A DNA stretch of 64,000 bases from Sutcliffiella halmapala (GCF_002019665.1 NZ_KV917375.1:3204702-3268701), one strand, 5' to 3'; shown: positions 16,924 through 26,199, counted from the first letter of the stretch. Notes: a model not told the origin generated them from the sequence alone. Made by a program: numbers and translations.

Positions 16924-17766
16924 TTAGAAATCGAAATTATCTGGATCTGGTCCAACGCGGTGATTTTGATTTAGGTTGTTAATTCGACTCATTTCTTCGT
17001 CTGTTAATTCAAAATCAAAGATCGAGGCATTTTCGACAATTCTATGTTCTTTTGTAGATTTAGGAATGGTAACCACTCCATTTTGGAGGTCCCATCTCAA
17101 AATAATTTGGGCAACAGATTTACCATAATTTTTGGCTATCTCCTGAAGCTCAAGGTTATCTAATAACTGCCCTTGCATTAATGGCGACCATGCTTCGAGC
17201 TGAATACCCTGTTCTTTGCAGAAAGACTGGAGTTCTCTTTGCGACAAGCGTGGGTGGTATTCCACTTGGTTTACCATTGGTTTTATTTCTGCATCCATCA
17301 TCAATTCCTCTAGATGATGGATATGAAAATTGCTTACACCGATTGCTTTAACCCGCCCTTCTTTATATAGTGTTTCTAATGCTCTCCAAGCCTCTTTATA
17401 TTTTCCTTCAACAGGCCAGTGAATTAAATATAGGTCAAGATACTCCAATCCAAGTTTTTCTAAGCTAGTTTCATAAGCATTGATAGTAGATTCATACCCA
17501 AGATCGGCATTCCATACCTTGGAAGTTACAAATAAGTCCTCTCTCAATATCCCTGCACTTTCTAACCCCGCTTGGATTCCTTTTCCAACTCCTTCTTCAT
17601 TTTCATAAATCGCTGCTGTGTCGACACTACGATAGCCATGACGAATTGCTATTTTCACTGCATTTTCTAACTCCGGCCCTTCCTCTACTTTAAATACGCC
17701 AATTCCCATCCAAGGCATTTTCACACCATTATGCAAAGTTGTTGTTGCTTGTAAATGTTTTGTCAT
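16924..17766 (-). CDS. ytbE: Aldo/keto reductase, YtbE-like
   Basis: NADPH-dependent carbonyl reductase of 280 residues. It shows the tetrad Asp/Tyr in RSVDTAAIYENEEGVG, Lys in FVTSKVWN and His in LYLIHWP, plus the cofactor-binding IPKSTKEHRI. Broad aldehyde substrates are usual for the family. It follows ytbD by 38 bases on the same strand, and both are divergent from an HxlR regulator. The trio matches the ytcD/ytbD/ytbE locus of B. subtilis. The physiological substrate is unknown. Confidence 0.85.
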   Translation of the reverse strand: MTKHLQATTTLHNGVKMPWMGIGVFKVEEGPELENAVKIAIRHGYRSVDTAAIYENEEGVGKGIQAGLESAGILREDLFVTSKVWNADLGYESTINAYETSLEKLGLEYLDLYLIHWPVEGKYKEAWRALETLYKEGRVKAIGVSNFHIHHLEELMMDAEIKPMVNQVEYHPRLSQRELQSFCKEQGIQLEAWSPLMQGQLLDNLELQEIAKNYGKSVAQIILRWDLQNGVVTIPKSTKEHRIVENASIFDFELTDEEMSRINNLNQNHRVGPDPDNFDF

Positions 17767-17804
17767 TTTCTTTCATCCTCCAAATAGTAAATTTAAAATA
17801 AGAT

Positions 17805-19037
17805 TTATGATACGTTTTCTACACTTTTTTGGCTTGTTTTATATTGTGTGGTATGTGATTGATCCTTTCTTTCCAGAGCTCGACTCCATCCTGTGAGCAA
17901 GACCGCTCCAAACACCATTATCCCACCAATCCAGGCTGTATGAATTAACCCGATTGAGTCAGTAATCACACCACCTAAATAGGCACCGATTGCGATTCCG
18001 GCATTAAAGGCTGCAATATTAATGGCAGAAGCTACATCCACTGCACTAGGAACAAAACGCTCTGCAAGTATTACAACATATACTTGCAGACCAGGTACAT
18101 TCATAAATGCAAAGAATCCCATTAGAAAAATAGTAATAAGTCCAGCTATTTTAAATGGTGCTGTAAATGTTAAAGTAAATAACACGATTGCCTGTACTGC
18201 AAACATATAAAATAGGGCCACAATCGGCTTGTGATTCGCAACCTTTCCACCAATAATGTTTCCTATTGCGATGGCAATACCATAAAAAAGCAAAATAATT
18301 ACTACCGTTTCTGCCTTAAAGCCTGTTATATCTTGAAGTAATGGAGCTAAATAGGTAAAGACAACAAACGTTCCTCCATATCCTAATGCTGTGATCATAA
18401 ATACTAAAAGTAAACGGCCATTCTTTAGCAGTTTCGCTTGATCACGAAAGGTTGTACGAACACCTTTTGGTAAGTCTGATGGGATAAGTATACTAATTGC
18501 AAGAAAAGCAATAATACCTATAGCAACAATTGCCCAAAAGGCAAGTCTCCAACCATATTGCTGCCCGATAAAAGTTCCAAATGGTACACCTGTTACTGTA
18601 GCAACAGTAAGTCCTGTAAACATAATGGAAATAGCACTTGCTCTGCGATTTTCGGGAACTAAATTAGCGGCAATGGTTGAACCAATGGACATGAATACAC
18701 CATGTGATAAAGCAGAGATTACGCGAGCAAAAAGTAAGAGACCAATACCCGTTGCACTAGCAGCAATGCTATTCCCAATAATAAAAATGACCATAATCCA
18801 TAGAAGTAATGATTTTCGAGACATCCTAGAAGTCACTGAAGTTAGGATAGGAGCACCAAACATTACTCCTAAAGCATATAAAGAAACGGTTAACCCCGCT
18901 GTCGTTACAGAAATTTCTAGATCTTGAGAGATCAACGGTAACAACCCTACACTAATAAATTCTGTAGTTCCAATAGCAAATGAGCTCACCGCTAACGCTA
19001 GTAACGCTAAGATGCTTCTTTTTTTATCTAATGTCAT
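17805..19037 (-). CDS. ytbD: MFS transporter, YtbD-like
   Basis: A 410-residue major facilitator with 12 predicted membrane segments. It has the AraJ/YtbD-type sugar-efflux or drug-efflux pattern: SFAIGTTEFISVGLLP at the start, RKSLLLW in loop 2-3 and GVPFGTFIGQQYGWR in motif C. GGAGGGGG precedes the ATG. It forms an operon with ytbE and is divergent from ytcD, so induction is probably by a small molecule sensed by YtcD. Confidence 0.83.
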   Translation of the reverse strand: MTLDKKRSILALLALAVSSFAIGTTEFISVGLLPLISQDLEISVTTAGLTVSLYALGVMFGAPILTSVTSRMSRKSLLLWIMVIFIIGNSIAASATGIGLLLFARVISALSHGVFMSIGSTIAANLVPENRRASAISIMFTGLTVATVTGVPFGTFIGQQYGWRLAFWAIVAIGIIAFLAISILIPSDLPKGVRTTFRDQAKLLKNGRLLLVFMITALGYGGTFVVFTYLAPLLQDITGFKAETVVIILLFYGIAIAIGNIIGGKVANHKPIVALFYMFAVQAIVLFTLTFTAPFKIAGLITIFLMGFFAFMNVPGLQVYVVILAERFVPSAVDVASAINIAAFNAGIAIGAYLGGVITDSIGLIHTAWIGGIMVFGAVLLTGWSRALERKDQSHTTQYKTSQKSVENVS

Positions 19038-19182
19038 ATTTCCCCCTCCTACAATAGTTTGTGGATAATGTTGCTATCATGTAGCAAAAAACTAGCTAAA
19101 ATAAAAACTAGTGAATTTCAGCCGGCAAATGTTATTATGATACATAAGGATCAATTAGAGAAGAACGCACTTTAAAGTTCCG

Positions 19183-19221
19183 TAGGTACCAAAAGGTTCT
19201 ATAGGAACTTTTTAGTACCTA
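19183..19221. promoter_or_regulatory. Putative YtcD operator
   Basis: An imperfect inverted repeat with 17-base arms: TAGGTACCAAAAGGTTC (19183-19199) against GAACTTTTTAGTACCTA (19205-19221), two mismatches, 5-base spacer. It lies in the divergent ytcD-ytbD region and ends 19 bases before ytcD. HxlR regulators are dimers that bind such repeats and often repress themselves. Confidence 0.6.
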
Positions 19222-19239
19222 TAGAGAAGGAGAATAAGC

Positions 19240-19620
19240 ATGCAAAAGACAAAAAAGAAATATAATATATCTGTGGAAGCAACACTCGAAGTTATTGGAG
19301 GAAAATGGAAATGTGTCATTCTTTGCCATCTCACTCATGGGAAAAAGCGCACAAGTGAACTAAAACGCTTAATGCCTGCCATTACACAAAAAATGCTCAC
19401 ACAACAATTACGTGAACTAGAAGAGGATGGTGTAATCAACCGAATTGTCTACAATCAAGTTCCTCCAAAAGTAGAATATGAACTAAGTGAATATGGTTTG
19501 AGCTTACAAGGGATTCTCGATTCCTTATGTGCATGGGGAGAAAAACATATTACAAAAGTATATGGAGATAAATTTGCTGTTTTAGAAGAGAGTATTTTGA
19601 ATGATGGACTAAAAGAATAA
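19240..19620 (+). CDS. ytcD: HxlR family regulator, YtcD-like
   Basis: A 126-residue winged-helix regulator. The family core is VEATLEVIGGKWKCVILCHLTHGKKRTSEL, ITQKMLTQQLRELEEDGVINR and KVEYELSEYGLSL. AAGGAG precedes the ATG. It is divergent from ytbDE and a large inverted repeat lies just upstream, so it most likely controls both itself and the efflux operon. Many HxlR proteins sense electrophiles through a conserved Cys; a Cys is present near residue 25, but the mechanism is not shown. Confidence 0.85.
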   Translation: MQKTKKKYNISVEATLEVIGGKWKCVILCHLTHGKKRTSELKRLMPAITQKMLTQQLRELEEDGVINRIVYNQVPPKVEYELSEYGLSLQGILDSLCAWGEKHITKVYGDKFAVLEESILNDGLKE

Positions 19621-19627
19621 GACAAAA

Positions 19628-19674
19628 GGGGCCAGGCACCAAATGGATAAATCACCCATTTGGTGCCTGGCCCC
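19628..19674. repeat. GTGCCTGGC dispersed repeat, copy 2 (complete), bidirectional terminator
   Basis: Perfect 19-base arms GGGGCCAGGCACCAAATGG / CCATTTGGTGCCTGGCCCC around a 9-base loop. It lies between the convergent genes ytcD and mtnD and can act as a hairpin for both. Same core as copies at 11581, 36538 and 38485. Confidence 0.85.
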
Positions 19675-19689
19675 TAACAATCTTAAAAG

Positions 19690-20223
19690 TTAATTTTCCA
19701 CTTTTTCATTTTCATAAATTGGTACCCAACCCTCTGTTGTTACGAATATACGAATGGCTACGACTTTTCTATCGTCCATTAACGTAAAGTAATGGCGAAC
19801 ATTTGGTGGCACAGAAATTAGGTCTCCTGGCTCTAATTCTACATCAAAGAAGTTTCCGTCCTTGCCTTGTATCACAAAAATGCCATGACCACTAACGATA
19901 TATCGTACCTCGTCATCAGTATGATGGTGTTCTTTGTTGAAGTTTTTTAATAACTGTTCCAGATTAGGGGTAGTTTCTGATAAAGAGATAACATCTTGTG
20001 CCTGATAGCCGCGGCGTAAAGAGATATCTGAAATCTCCGCTTTGTAGACCTCTAAGATTTCCTCTTTATTTTCAGCTGTCAATGCATAGTTCTCTTGAAG
20101 ATTAGCAGGTAGTTTTGTAGTATCCCATTTTTCATAAATAACCTCATTATTTGTTAAAAAAGTCTCTACATTTTCTTGAACACTAATTCTTTCCCCTGTT
20201 TCATGTAAACGTATTTCTGCCAT
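19690..20223 (-). CDS. mtnD: Acireductone dioxygenase MtnD
   Basis: Last oxidation step of methionine salvage. It converts the acireductone to the 2-oxo-4-methylthiobutanoate precursor and formate (iron form). The 177-residue cupin has the metal motif EHHHTDDEVRYIV, with a second metal His in PPNVRHYFTL. Last gene of the mtnW-X-B-D operon, 38 bases after mtnB. The operon is under the S-box at 22852-22999. Confidence 0.95.
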   Translation of the reverse strand: MAEIRLHETGERISVQENVETFLTNNEVIYEKWDTTKLPANLQENYALTAENKEEILEVYKAEISDISLRRGYQAQDVISLSETTPNLEQLLKNFNKEHHHTDDEVRYIVSGHGIFVIQGKDGNFFDVELEPGDLISVPPNVRHYFTLMDDRKVVAIRIFVTTEGWVPIYENEKVEN

Positions 20224-20261
20224 TTAATTATTCCTCCTTTAGTTTAAATAGATATAAATTT

Positions 20262-20909
20262 TTAATTTACTTGTAACTTGGCTGATGTATTGAATTGGTT
20301 CCTAACACTTAAGAGCTTAAGATGATATGAGAATAAAAACTCCCAGGCTTCTAAGTATTTTTTCGCCTCAAAAGCGTTCTTTCCCCAAACAGTAATTCCA
20401 TGGTTTCGAATTAGGACTGCACCTGCATCACGATGAACATATTTTGAAAATTCGTTTGCAAGTGTTGGAATATCTGCATGATTTTTAATAATCGGAATTC
20501 CTATCGTTGCATCTTCTTCCCAGACTCCAAATGCTTTAATAATCTCTTGTCCCGTAAAAGTTATTTCTTTCTGATCAGCGTATAATTCTGAAATGACATT
20601 ATTATCAACTGTATGAACATGGAGGGAACAGCCTGCGTTTGAATTTTCATATACCCTTAAATGCAATAGTGTTTCAGCGGATGGTTTTAAATGAGTATTT
20701 TCTACAGCTTCTGCTTTATGATCTACCAGCAAGAAATCTTCAGAGGTTCTTTTGCGTTTATCCTTGCCACTTGCAGAAACGAAAAATGTTAAGGGTTCAT
20801 CCGATACTTTGATCGAAAGATTCCCACTCGTTCCATAGAACCAATCTCTACTTGCTAGTTCTTCCTTTACATCAGCTAGTTCATTCCATCTTGTTAAGAA
20901 GACACTCAT
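20262..20909 (-). CDS. mtnB: Methylthioribulose-1-phosphate dehydratase MtnB
   Basis: Zinc-dependent class II aldolase-fold dehydratase of methionine salvage, 215 residues. Visible motifs are [31 protein letters not shown] (zinc histidines) and [12 protein letters not shown]. The ATG overlaps the mtnX stop (ATGA), so translation is coupled. Confidence 0.95.
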   Translation of the reverse strand: MSVFLTRWNELADVKEELASRDWFYGTSGNLSIKVSDEPLTFFVSASGKDKRKRTSEDFLLVDHKAEAVENTHLKPSAETLLHLRVYENSNAGCSLHVHTVDNNVISELYADQKEITFTGQEIIKAFGVWEEDATIGIPIIKNHADIPTLANEFSKYVHRDAGAVLIRNHGITVWGKNAFEAKKYLEAWEFLFSYHLKLLSVRNQFNTSAKLQVN

Positions 20910-21571
20910 ATTTGCACCTCCTGTTTTTCTAAAATTTTTATCACATCAAAGAAATTTTCAAATGAATCAAATGGAATTGAGTCCTCCAGACATTTTTCAA
21001 TGAGAAAATCTCTCGCAATAACTTTGTCTGCCAGCTTAGCTGCTTGAAGATCAGTAATAGAATCACCAATTACAATCTTGTACGTTTCTTCATTAGCTAG
21101 TTTTCGAATGATGGAGGGCTTACAACATCCACAATCATTCACACATGCGTCGTCACATGAATGTGGCCAAAGAATAGTGATCGTATCTTTCGAAAAATCA
21201 GATTTATTGCAATACACAACATCTTCCGAAACAAAATCTTTCAACAAAGGCTCTACGAAGAAATCAATTCCCCCTGATACAATAAATAAAGGAATCTGTT
21301 GTTTTTTTGTATAGGCGACAAACTCTGCAAAGCCTTCTCTAATTTCTGCATGTTCCAATATATAAGAGGTGATGGCCTCTTTTTGATTAGAAGGTAGTAA
21401 GGAAAACATTTTCCCTACACCTTCGCGAATAGAAATCTCTTGGGTCAATACTTGGTTCTTTAACTTATCCCATTCTGCTGGAGCATATTTTTTCATGATG
21501 GCAATAATGTTATCACTATTCGTAATTGTTCCATCAAAGTCACAAAATATCATTGGTTTGAGCCTATTCAC
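20906..21571 (-). CDS. mtnX: 2-hydroxy-3-keto-5-methylthiopentenyl-1-phosphate phosphatase MtnX
   Basis: HAD-family phosphatase of methionine salvage, 221 residues. It shows motif [23 protein letters not shown] and the late motif [16 protein letters not shown]; a Cys-rich insert ([12 protein letters not shown]) is typical of MtnX. The start is the GTG at 21569-21571, which overlaps the mtnW stop (GTGA) and follows GGAGG at 7 bases; the open frame beginning at 21595 is not preceded by a site. Confidence 0.93.
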   Translation of the reverse strand: MNRLKPMIFCDFDGTITNSDNIIAIMKKYAPAEWDKLKNQVLTQEISIREGVGKMFSLLPSNQKEAITSYILEHAEIREGFAEFVAYTKKQQIPLFIVSGGIDFFVEPLLKDFVSEDVVYCNKSDFSKDTITILWPHSCDDACVNDCGCCKPSIIRKLANEETYKIVIGDSITDLQAAKLADKVIARDFLIEKCLEDSIPFDSFENFFDVIKILEKQEVQI

Positions 21572-22812
21572 TTTGTTACCTCCACACCACCCCATTGTTC
21601 GAGAGCAAGCTGTAGTTCCCTATTCGATTCAGCATGACTACTTAAGGATTTATCTTTTATAACTGCATCCACAGCTTGACGGAATGCTCTTCCTCCACCA
21701 ACGGCCCCTAAAGCATGACCATGAATACCGCCACCCGCATTTATCACAGATTCCTTTCCTAAATCTTGATAAAGCGCAGGAACAAGCCCTGGATGAATAC
21801 CTGCTGAAGGGACAGGAATCGATGCTTTTATCTTGTTGTCTTTTTGGGTAAGCGCTTGAGCTATCCCTAATGCTTCCTCTTTCGGCAATGCCACACTTCC
21901 GTACGGAGATGGGAATAAGGAGAAATCAGCACCAGCATAACGAACAAGCTTTCCAAGTAGCAATTCATTAGATATGCCATAGAATTCAGAAGGCGTAATT
22001 GCTCCACTAACAGCAGGGTGAGCCATGATTGGAATTTGAATCTCCGTATCCTCTGCTAAACTCTGCAAAACATCGAGGCCATAAGCAAATACATTAAATA
22101 ATAAAATATCTGCTCCAAGCTCTACCGCTCTTTTTGCCTTAGCTTTCAAATCAAAAGTTTTGCCAGATAAATTCACTGCATATAAAGCACGATGTCCGGT
22201 TTCCTTCGACACGTTCTCTAATACACTTTTTCCAACTCTAATTCGATCTTCAAAAGGAGTTAACTTGTTCTCAAAAAGAATTTCGTCATCTTTAATAAAA
22301 TCCACACCACTAAGTGCTTGATCTCTCAGTTGATTACTTAAATAAGTTAAGTCTCTACCGATGACTCCTTTAAAAATGCTCATCACATACGGGCGATCTT
22401 TTACGCCAGTAAGTTCTCGAATCCCTTCCACACCAAATTTCGGACCAGGAAAACTTCGCTTTAGTTCTTCACTAAACTCTAAATCTATCAGTTTAATCTC
22501 GCCATCTAGCGAGAGCTTTCCAAAAACCGTTGTTAAAATTGCAGGTAAGTCATTACTGAAATTTACATTTGGGTATGCAATCTCAATGATTCCCCTTGTT
22601 GTAGGGGCTCCTAAGTATTGGTTAACCCTTTCACTCGGGCTTATTTCTGTTACCCGTACCACTCTTCCTTTATGCTTTTTCAACTGCTCTTGATCTAGCT
22701 GTGGCAGGTCCGTCCATGAACCCACGGTTAAACCAAGTGCAATTCCTTCTGCTTTCTTCTCTAAGTTACCCTTTTTATCATGAACTAGATATGTAGCGAT
22801 AATTTCACTCAT
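21568..22812 (-). CDS. mtnW: 2,3-diketo-5-methylthiopentyl-1-phosphate enolase MtnW (RuBisCO-like)
   Basis: A RuBisCO-like protein that enolises diketo-MTP-1-P in methionine salvage; it does not fix CO2. The 414-residue chain has the metal-site segment [12 protein letters not shown] (carbamylated-Lys region), [12 protein letters not shown] and the C-terminal barrel motif [13 protein letters not shown]...NAGGGIHGH. First gene of the four-gene operon, behind a SAM riboswitch and a good sigma-A promoter. Confidence 0.95.
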   Translation of the reverse strand: MSEIIATYLVHDKKGNLEKKAEGIALGLTVGSWTDLPQLDQEQLKKHKGRVVRVTEISPSERVNQYLGAPTTRGIIEIAYPNVNFSNDLPAILTTVFGKLSLDGEIKLIDLEFSEELKRSFPGPKFGVEGIRELTGVKDRPYVMSIFKGVIGRDLTYLSNQLRDQALSGVDFIKDDEILFENKLTPFEDRIRVGKSVLENVSKETGHRALYAVNLSGKTFDLKAKAKRAVELGADILLFNVFAYGLDVLQSLAEDTEIQIPIMAHPAVSGAITPSEFYGISNELLLGKLVRYAGADFSLFPSPYGSVALPKEEALGIAQALTQKDNKIKASIPVPSAGIHPGLVPALYQDLGKESVINAGGGIHGHALGAVGGGRAFRQAVDAVIKDKSLSSHAESNRELQLALEQWGGVEVTK

Positions 22813-22851
22813 TTTCTGTTATCATCCTTTCAAACGCTTGCCTGAAAATAC

Positions 22852-22999
22852 AAAAAACCTCTTCGACAAGAAGAGGTTAGGTATCCTAACATCCTCTTAT
22901 CTCCCAGCATAAGCTGCAAGATTTAGCACCGTGCTTAAAATGAATTAAGTCGGTTGCCGGGTATCATCGGGCTAGTCCCTCCACCTGCTCTTGATAAGA
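22852..22999 (-). promoter_or_regulatory. SAM-I (S-box) riboswitch of mtnWXBD
   Basis: The aptamer is at about 22892-22999 on the minus strand with TGGAGGGACTAGCCC, CCCGGCAACC, CGGTGCTAAAT, GCAG and GGGAGATAAGAGG. The terminator is at 22852-22878 (AACCTCTTC / GAAGAGGTT plus T6). It turns salvage off when S-adenosylmethionine is plentiful. Confidence 0.95.
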
Positions 23000-23037
23000 A
23001 AACGTATAATATTTATAGTTAGTTTAATCTAGTTGGA

Positions 23038-23066
23038 ATTATGACATCGTTTCTACCTTTTGTCAA
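23038..23066 (-). promoter_or_regulatory. Sigma-A promoter of mtnWXBD
   Basis: On the minus strand TTGACA (23061-23066), 17 bases, CATAAT (23038-23043), about 40 bases upstream of the S-box aptamer. It lies inside the gap after mtnE, so mtnWXBD has its own promoter. Confidence 0.8.
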
Positions 23067-23074
23067 CCAAATAT

Positions 23075-24247
23075 TCAGAAAATCTTTAACGCTCTAATTC
23101 TCTGAACCGCTTCTTGTAATCGCTCAGAACTTGTTAATAGTCCGACACGAACATAGCCTTCTCCATATGACCCAAATCCTATACCTGGAGCAACCACGAC
23201 ATGGGCATCTTCTAATAATTTATCAGCGAATTCTGCCGAGCTGAAGCCTTTTGGAACACGAAGCCAAGCAAAAAAAGATCCTTTTGGTGCCTTAACCTCC
23301 CAACCAATCTCTTGTAGGCCCGCAATAAGAATATTTCTGCGCTCTTCATACAAATCTACTAAGTCTTCTACACACTTCTGAGATCCTAACAGAGCTGTTG
23401 TCGCTGCTTCTTGAACTGCTCCGAAAATACTCACATACATATGATCCTGTAATAAATTTATCGCCTCAATGACACTCTCATTGCCTACTGCAAAACCAAC
23501 TCTCCAACCCGCCATATTAAAGGTTTTCGATAATGTATAAATTTCAATTCCAATCTCTTTGGCCCCTGGTGTTTGTAGAAAGCTAATTGGCTTTTCCCCT
23601 TCAAATCCAATGGCTCCATAAGCAAAATCATGTACCACACAAATATCATGCTCTTGTGCGATACGAACAGTCTCTTGAAAGAACTCAGGTGTAGCAATCG
23701 CACCTGTAGGATTGTTTGGATAATTCAAAAACATTAATTTTGCTTTATCCAAAACAGAGGCATCTAATTCGTCATAATTTGGTAAAAAATGATATACTTC
23801 CTTTAGTGGCATATACTCCATTTGTGCTTTAGCTAGTGCAACGCCTGACCAATAGTCTGGGTAACCTGGATCTGGCACAAGTACAGTATCCCCCTCATTT
23901 AATAAACATTGTGGGATTTCCACTAGACCAGCCTTCCCTCCAAACAGGATAGCTACTTCTGTCTTAGGGTTTAATTCAACGTTATATTCTTTTTTATAAA
24001 AACTAACAATTGCTTCTTTAAAAATTTCGTTACCCCGAAACGGCGAATATTTATGATGTATCGGGTTTTCCACAGCTTTTTGTAAGGAAGATACAATATG
24101 TGCAGGCGTGGGCTGATCTGGGTTGCCCTGCCCTAAATTAATCACATCATGACCTTCTGCAACTACTCGGCCAACCTTTTCAACAAGGGTAGCAAAAAAC
24201 TGTGTCGGAAGCTTACTTAAAAGTTCAGATTGTTGGAAATTTTTCAT
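23075..24247 (-). CDS. mtnE: Methionine salvage aminotransferase MtnE
   Basis: PLP aminotransferase that converts 2-oxo-4-methylthiobutanoate to methionine, mainly with glutamine as donor. The 390-residue class I fold shows INLGQGNPDQPTPAHIV, NYPNNPTGA, the PLP lysine in YTLSKTFNMAGWRVGF and YVRVGLL. The ATG at 24247 is chosen because AGGTG lies 6 bases upstream; the frame opens three codons earlier with a GTG. Placement between mtnU and mtnW agrees with B. subtilis. No S-box precedes it. Confidence 0.9.
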   Translation of the reverse strand: MKNFQQSELLSKLPTQFFATLVEKVGRVVAEGHDVINLGQGNPDQPTPAHIVSSLQKAVENPIHHKYSPFRGNEIFKEAIVSFYKKEYNVELNPKTEVAILFGGKAGLVEIPQCLLNEGDTVLVPDPGYPDYWSGVALAKAQMEYMPLKEVYHFLPNYDELDASVLDKAKLMFLNYPNNPTGAIATPEFFQETVRIAQEHDICVVHDFAYGAIGFEGEKPISFLQTPGAKEIGIEIYTLSKTFNMAGWRVGFAVGNESVIEAINLLQDHMYVSIFGAVQEAATTALLGSQKCVEDLVDLYEERRNILIAGLQEIGWEVKAPKGSFFAWLRVPKGFSSAEFADKLLEDAHVVVAPGIGFGSYGEGYVRVGLLTSSERLQEAVQRIRALKIF

Positions 24248-24315
24248 TTTGGTCACCTACTTAAAAAATTCTTGAAATCCTAGTCACAAATCATATATTG
24301 TTAAAAACAACTTGT

Positions 24316-24390
24316 AAAGTAGTTTTTTATTTTTGATGGTCTTATCCTTAAGCTTACTTGATTGTTTTCAAACAATAACTAAACTACTTT
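24316..24390. repeat. Inverted repeats in the mtnE/mtnU divergent region
   Basis: AAAGTAGTTT (24316-24325) and AAACTACTTT (24381-24390) are exact complements 55 bases apart, and ATTGTTTTCAAACAAT (24361-24376) is a palindrome inside. This would form a branched leader for mtnE or a regulator site. It does not resemble an S-box. Confidence 0.5.
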
Positions 24391-24414
24391 CTTATATATT
24401 TTTTTGAAATTTTT

Positions 24415-24444
24415 TTTACACTAGTAATGTTCTAAATCTTTAAT
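24415..24444 (+). promoter_or_regulatory. Possible mtnU promoter
   Basis: TTTACA (24415-24420), 18 bases, TTTAAT (24439-24444), 55 bases before the mtnU start. A moderate match to sigma-A. Confidence 0.45.
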
Positions 24445-24498
24445 CGTGTAGGAATGCAATTAGAAAGGCAGCATAATTAACTAGGGAGGTCTAAGAAA

Positions 24499-25284
24499 AT
24501 GAAATGGAAAATTGCTTGTATTCAATTTGATATTGCCTTTGGAAATCCAGAAGCTAATAAAGAGAAAATATGTGAGTTGGTAAAAGAAGCTAGTAAAGAA
24601 AACCCAGATATCATCGTACTTCCTGAGTTATGGTCAACTGGCTATGATTTGGAACGACTTGATAAAATTGCAGATGCTGGTGCATTTGTCACTACTAAAC
24701 TCCTAAAATCGATTGCCAAGGAACACAACGTACATATCGTTGGAGGATCCATTGCCAAAAAGACAAATAAAGGCATATACAATACGATGCTCACTGTTGA
24801 TAATAAAGGTCAAGTTGTAGGAGAGTATAGCAAACTCCATTTATTCCGCTTGATGGATGAGCACTTGTTTTTACAGCCAGGGAAAACGGATGGGCTGTTT
24901 GAATTAGACGGAGAGACTTGCGCTGGATTAATTTGCTATGACATACGTTTCCCAGAGTGGATTAGAGCACATACTACGACCAAAAAAGCAAAGGCTATTT
25001 TCATCGTAGCTGAGTGGCCCTTAGCACGTGTGGATCATTGGCGCACTCTCCTTATTGCACGTGCCATTGAAAATCAATGTTATGTGATTGCTTGTAATCG
25101 ATCTGGAGCCGATCCGAAAAATGTCTTCGCAGGCCATTCCATGATCATTGATCCATGGGGTGATATCTTATCCGAGGCTGGAGAAGAGGCAAGTATCCTA
25201 ACTGCAACCATTGACTTAACAAAGGTCGATGAAGTTAGAAGTAGAATACCAATTTTTGAGGATAGAAGACCACAATACTATTAG
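24499..25284 (+). CDS. mtnU: Carbon-nitrogen hydrolase MtnU (omega-amidase type)
   Basis: A nitrilase-superfamily amidase of 261 residues with the Glu-Lys-Cys triad in IVLPELWSTGYDL, GEYSKLHLFR and AGLICYDIRFPEW. In the salvage pathway it is thought to hydrolyse the 2-oxoglutaramate left when MtnE uses glutamine, pulling the transamination forward. It is divergent from mtnE. GGGAGG precedes the ATG. Confidence 0.88.
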   Translation: MKWKIACIQFDIAFGNPEANKEKICELVKEASKENPDIIVLPELWSTGYDLERLDKIADAGAFVTTKLLKSIAKEHNVHIVGGSIAKKTNKGIYNTMLTVDNKGQVVGEYSKLHLFRLMDEHLFLQPGKTDGLFELDGETCAGLICYDIRFPEWIRAHTTTKKAKAIFIVAEWPLARVDHWRTLLIARAIENQCYVIACNRSGADPKNVFAGHSMIIDPWGDILSEAGEEASILTATIDLTKVDEVRSRIPIFEDRRPQYY

Positions 25285-25331
25285 AGGTACTAGTGCCTAA
25301 CCTACTTGACACTTTACCCATTTAAACAAGT

Positions 25332-25365
25332 AAAAAGGACCTCAAATTTATTGAGGTCCTTTTTT
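25332..25365. terminator. Bidirectional terminator between mtnU and cspB
   Basis: AAAAAGGACCTCAA / TTGAGGTCCTTTTT with a 5-base loop, serving the convergent genes mtnU and the cold shock gene. Confidence 0.92.
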
Positions 25366-25377
25366 ATGTGGCTAGCA

Positions 25378-25626
<249 letters not shown>

Positions 25627-25695
25627 CTACATACCACTTCAAGACGAAAACGTTGTTTTTGACTTTCCATCATACCGAACAAAAATAATAGTTTA

Positions 25696-25724
25696 ATAAT
25701 AACAGGATGCATATTCTTTTTCAA
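25696..25724 (-). promoter_or_regulatory. Promoter of the cold shock gene
   Basis: On the minus strand TTGAAA (25719-25724), 17 bases, TATTAT (25696-25701). The implied 5' leader of about 115 bases fits cold-shock mRNA regulation. Confidence 0.75.
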
Positions 25725-25843
25725 GGTTTTAAACAAAGAATTCATACTATTCTACTAGTTATTTTTTCTACATTTTTCTCAACCTAACTTCCAGCACTTT
25801 TTTACTGTTTCTACAAATTTAGTTTCGCTGCAAAAAAATTATC

Positions 25844-25873
25844 TTGACAAAATTCTTTATCCCTTGATATGAT
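25844..25873 (+). promoter_or_regulatory. Sigma-A promoter of mtnKA
   Basis: TTGACA (25844-25849), 18 bases, TATGAT (25868-25873), about 60 bases upstream of the S-box aptamer. Confidence 0.85.
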
Positions 25874-25910
25874 TTTCAACAAGTGATAATTTTCCAACAA
25901 TTCAATACTT

Positions 25911-25932
25911 ATCGTGAAACATGTTTCACGAT
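25911..25932. repeat. 22-bp perfect palindrome between promoter and S-box
   Basis: The sequence reads ATCGTGAAACA followed by its exact reverse complement TGTTTCACGAT. It lies about 30 bases after the likely transcription start and touches P1 of the riboswitch. It could be an operator or a 5' RNA hairpin. Confidence 0.7.
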
Positions 25933-26142
25933 CTCTTATCAAGAGCAGGTGGAGGGATTTGGCCCGATGAAACCCAGCAACCGACCATAATTCTGTCGCG
26001 AGACAGGGCGTTTACAATTACGCCGGAACATTTTTGTTCCCTAAGGCACGGTGCTAATTCCAGCAGAAATTATTTCTGGCAGATAAGAGGGGAGAAGAAC
26101 AAAAAACCTTCAAGCCTCTTTCTTATGGAAAGGGGCTTTTTT
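25933..26142 (+). promoter_or_regulatory. SAM-I (S-box) riboswitch of mtnKA with enlarged P3
   Basis: The aptamer spans 25933-26090: CTCTTATC, GTGGAGGGATTTGGCCCGAT, CCCAGCAACC, CGGTGCTAATTCCAGCAG and AGATAAGAGG. Between CAACC and GGTGCTAA lie about 70 bases with three extra small hairpins (CTGTC/GACAG, GGCGT/ACGCC, GGAAC/GTTCC), so P3 is much longer than in the other copies. The terminator is at 26112-26142 (AAGCCTCTTTC / GAAAGGGGCTT). Confidence 0.95.
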
Positions 26143-26199
26143 ACATACCGCCCCCTCTATTACCGATGTTTATTCATTTTATATTGGAGGTATTTATTC

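Noticed and set aside
25911-25932. Possible parS site for Spo0J/ParB
   Set aside because: parS has TGTTTCACG first and CGTGAAACA second, sharing the central CG; here the halves are in the reverse order, so ParB binding is not expected.
25921-26199. N-terminal extension of mtnK by 93 codons
   Set aside because: The stretch is the SAM riboswitch and its terminator; GGAGG precedes the ATG at 26200.
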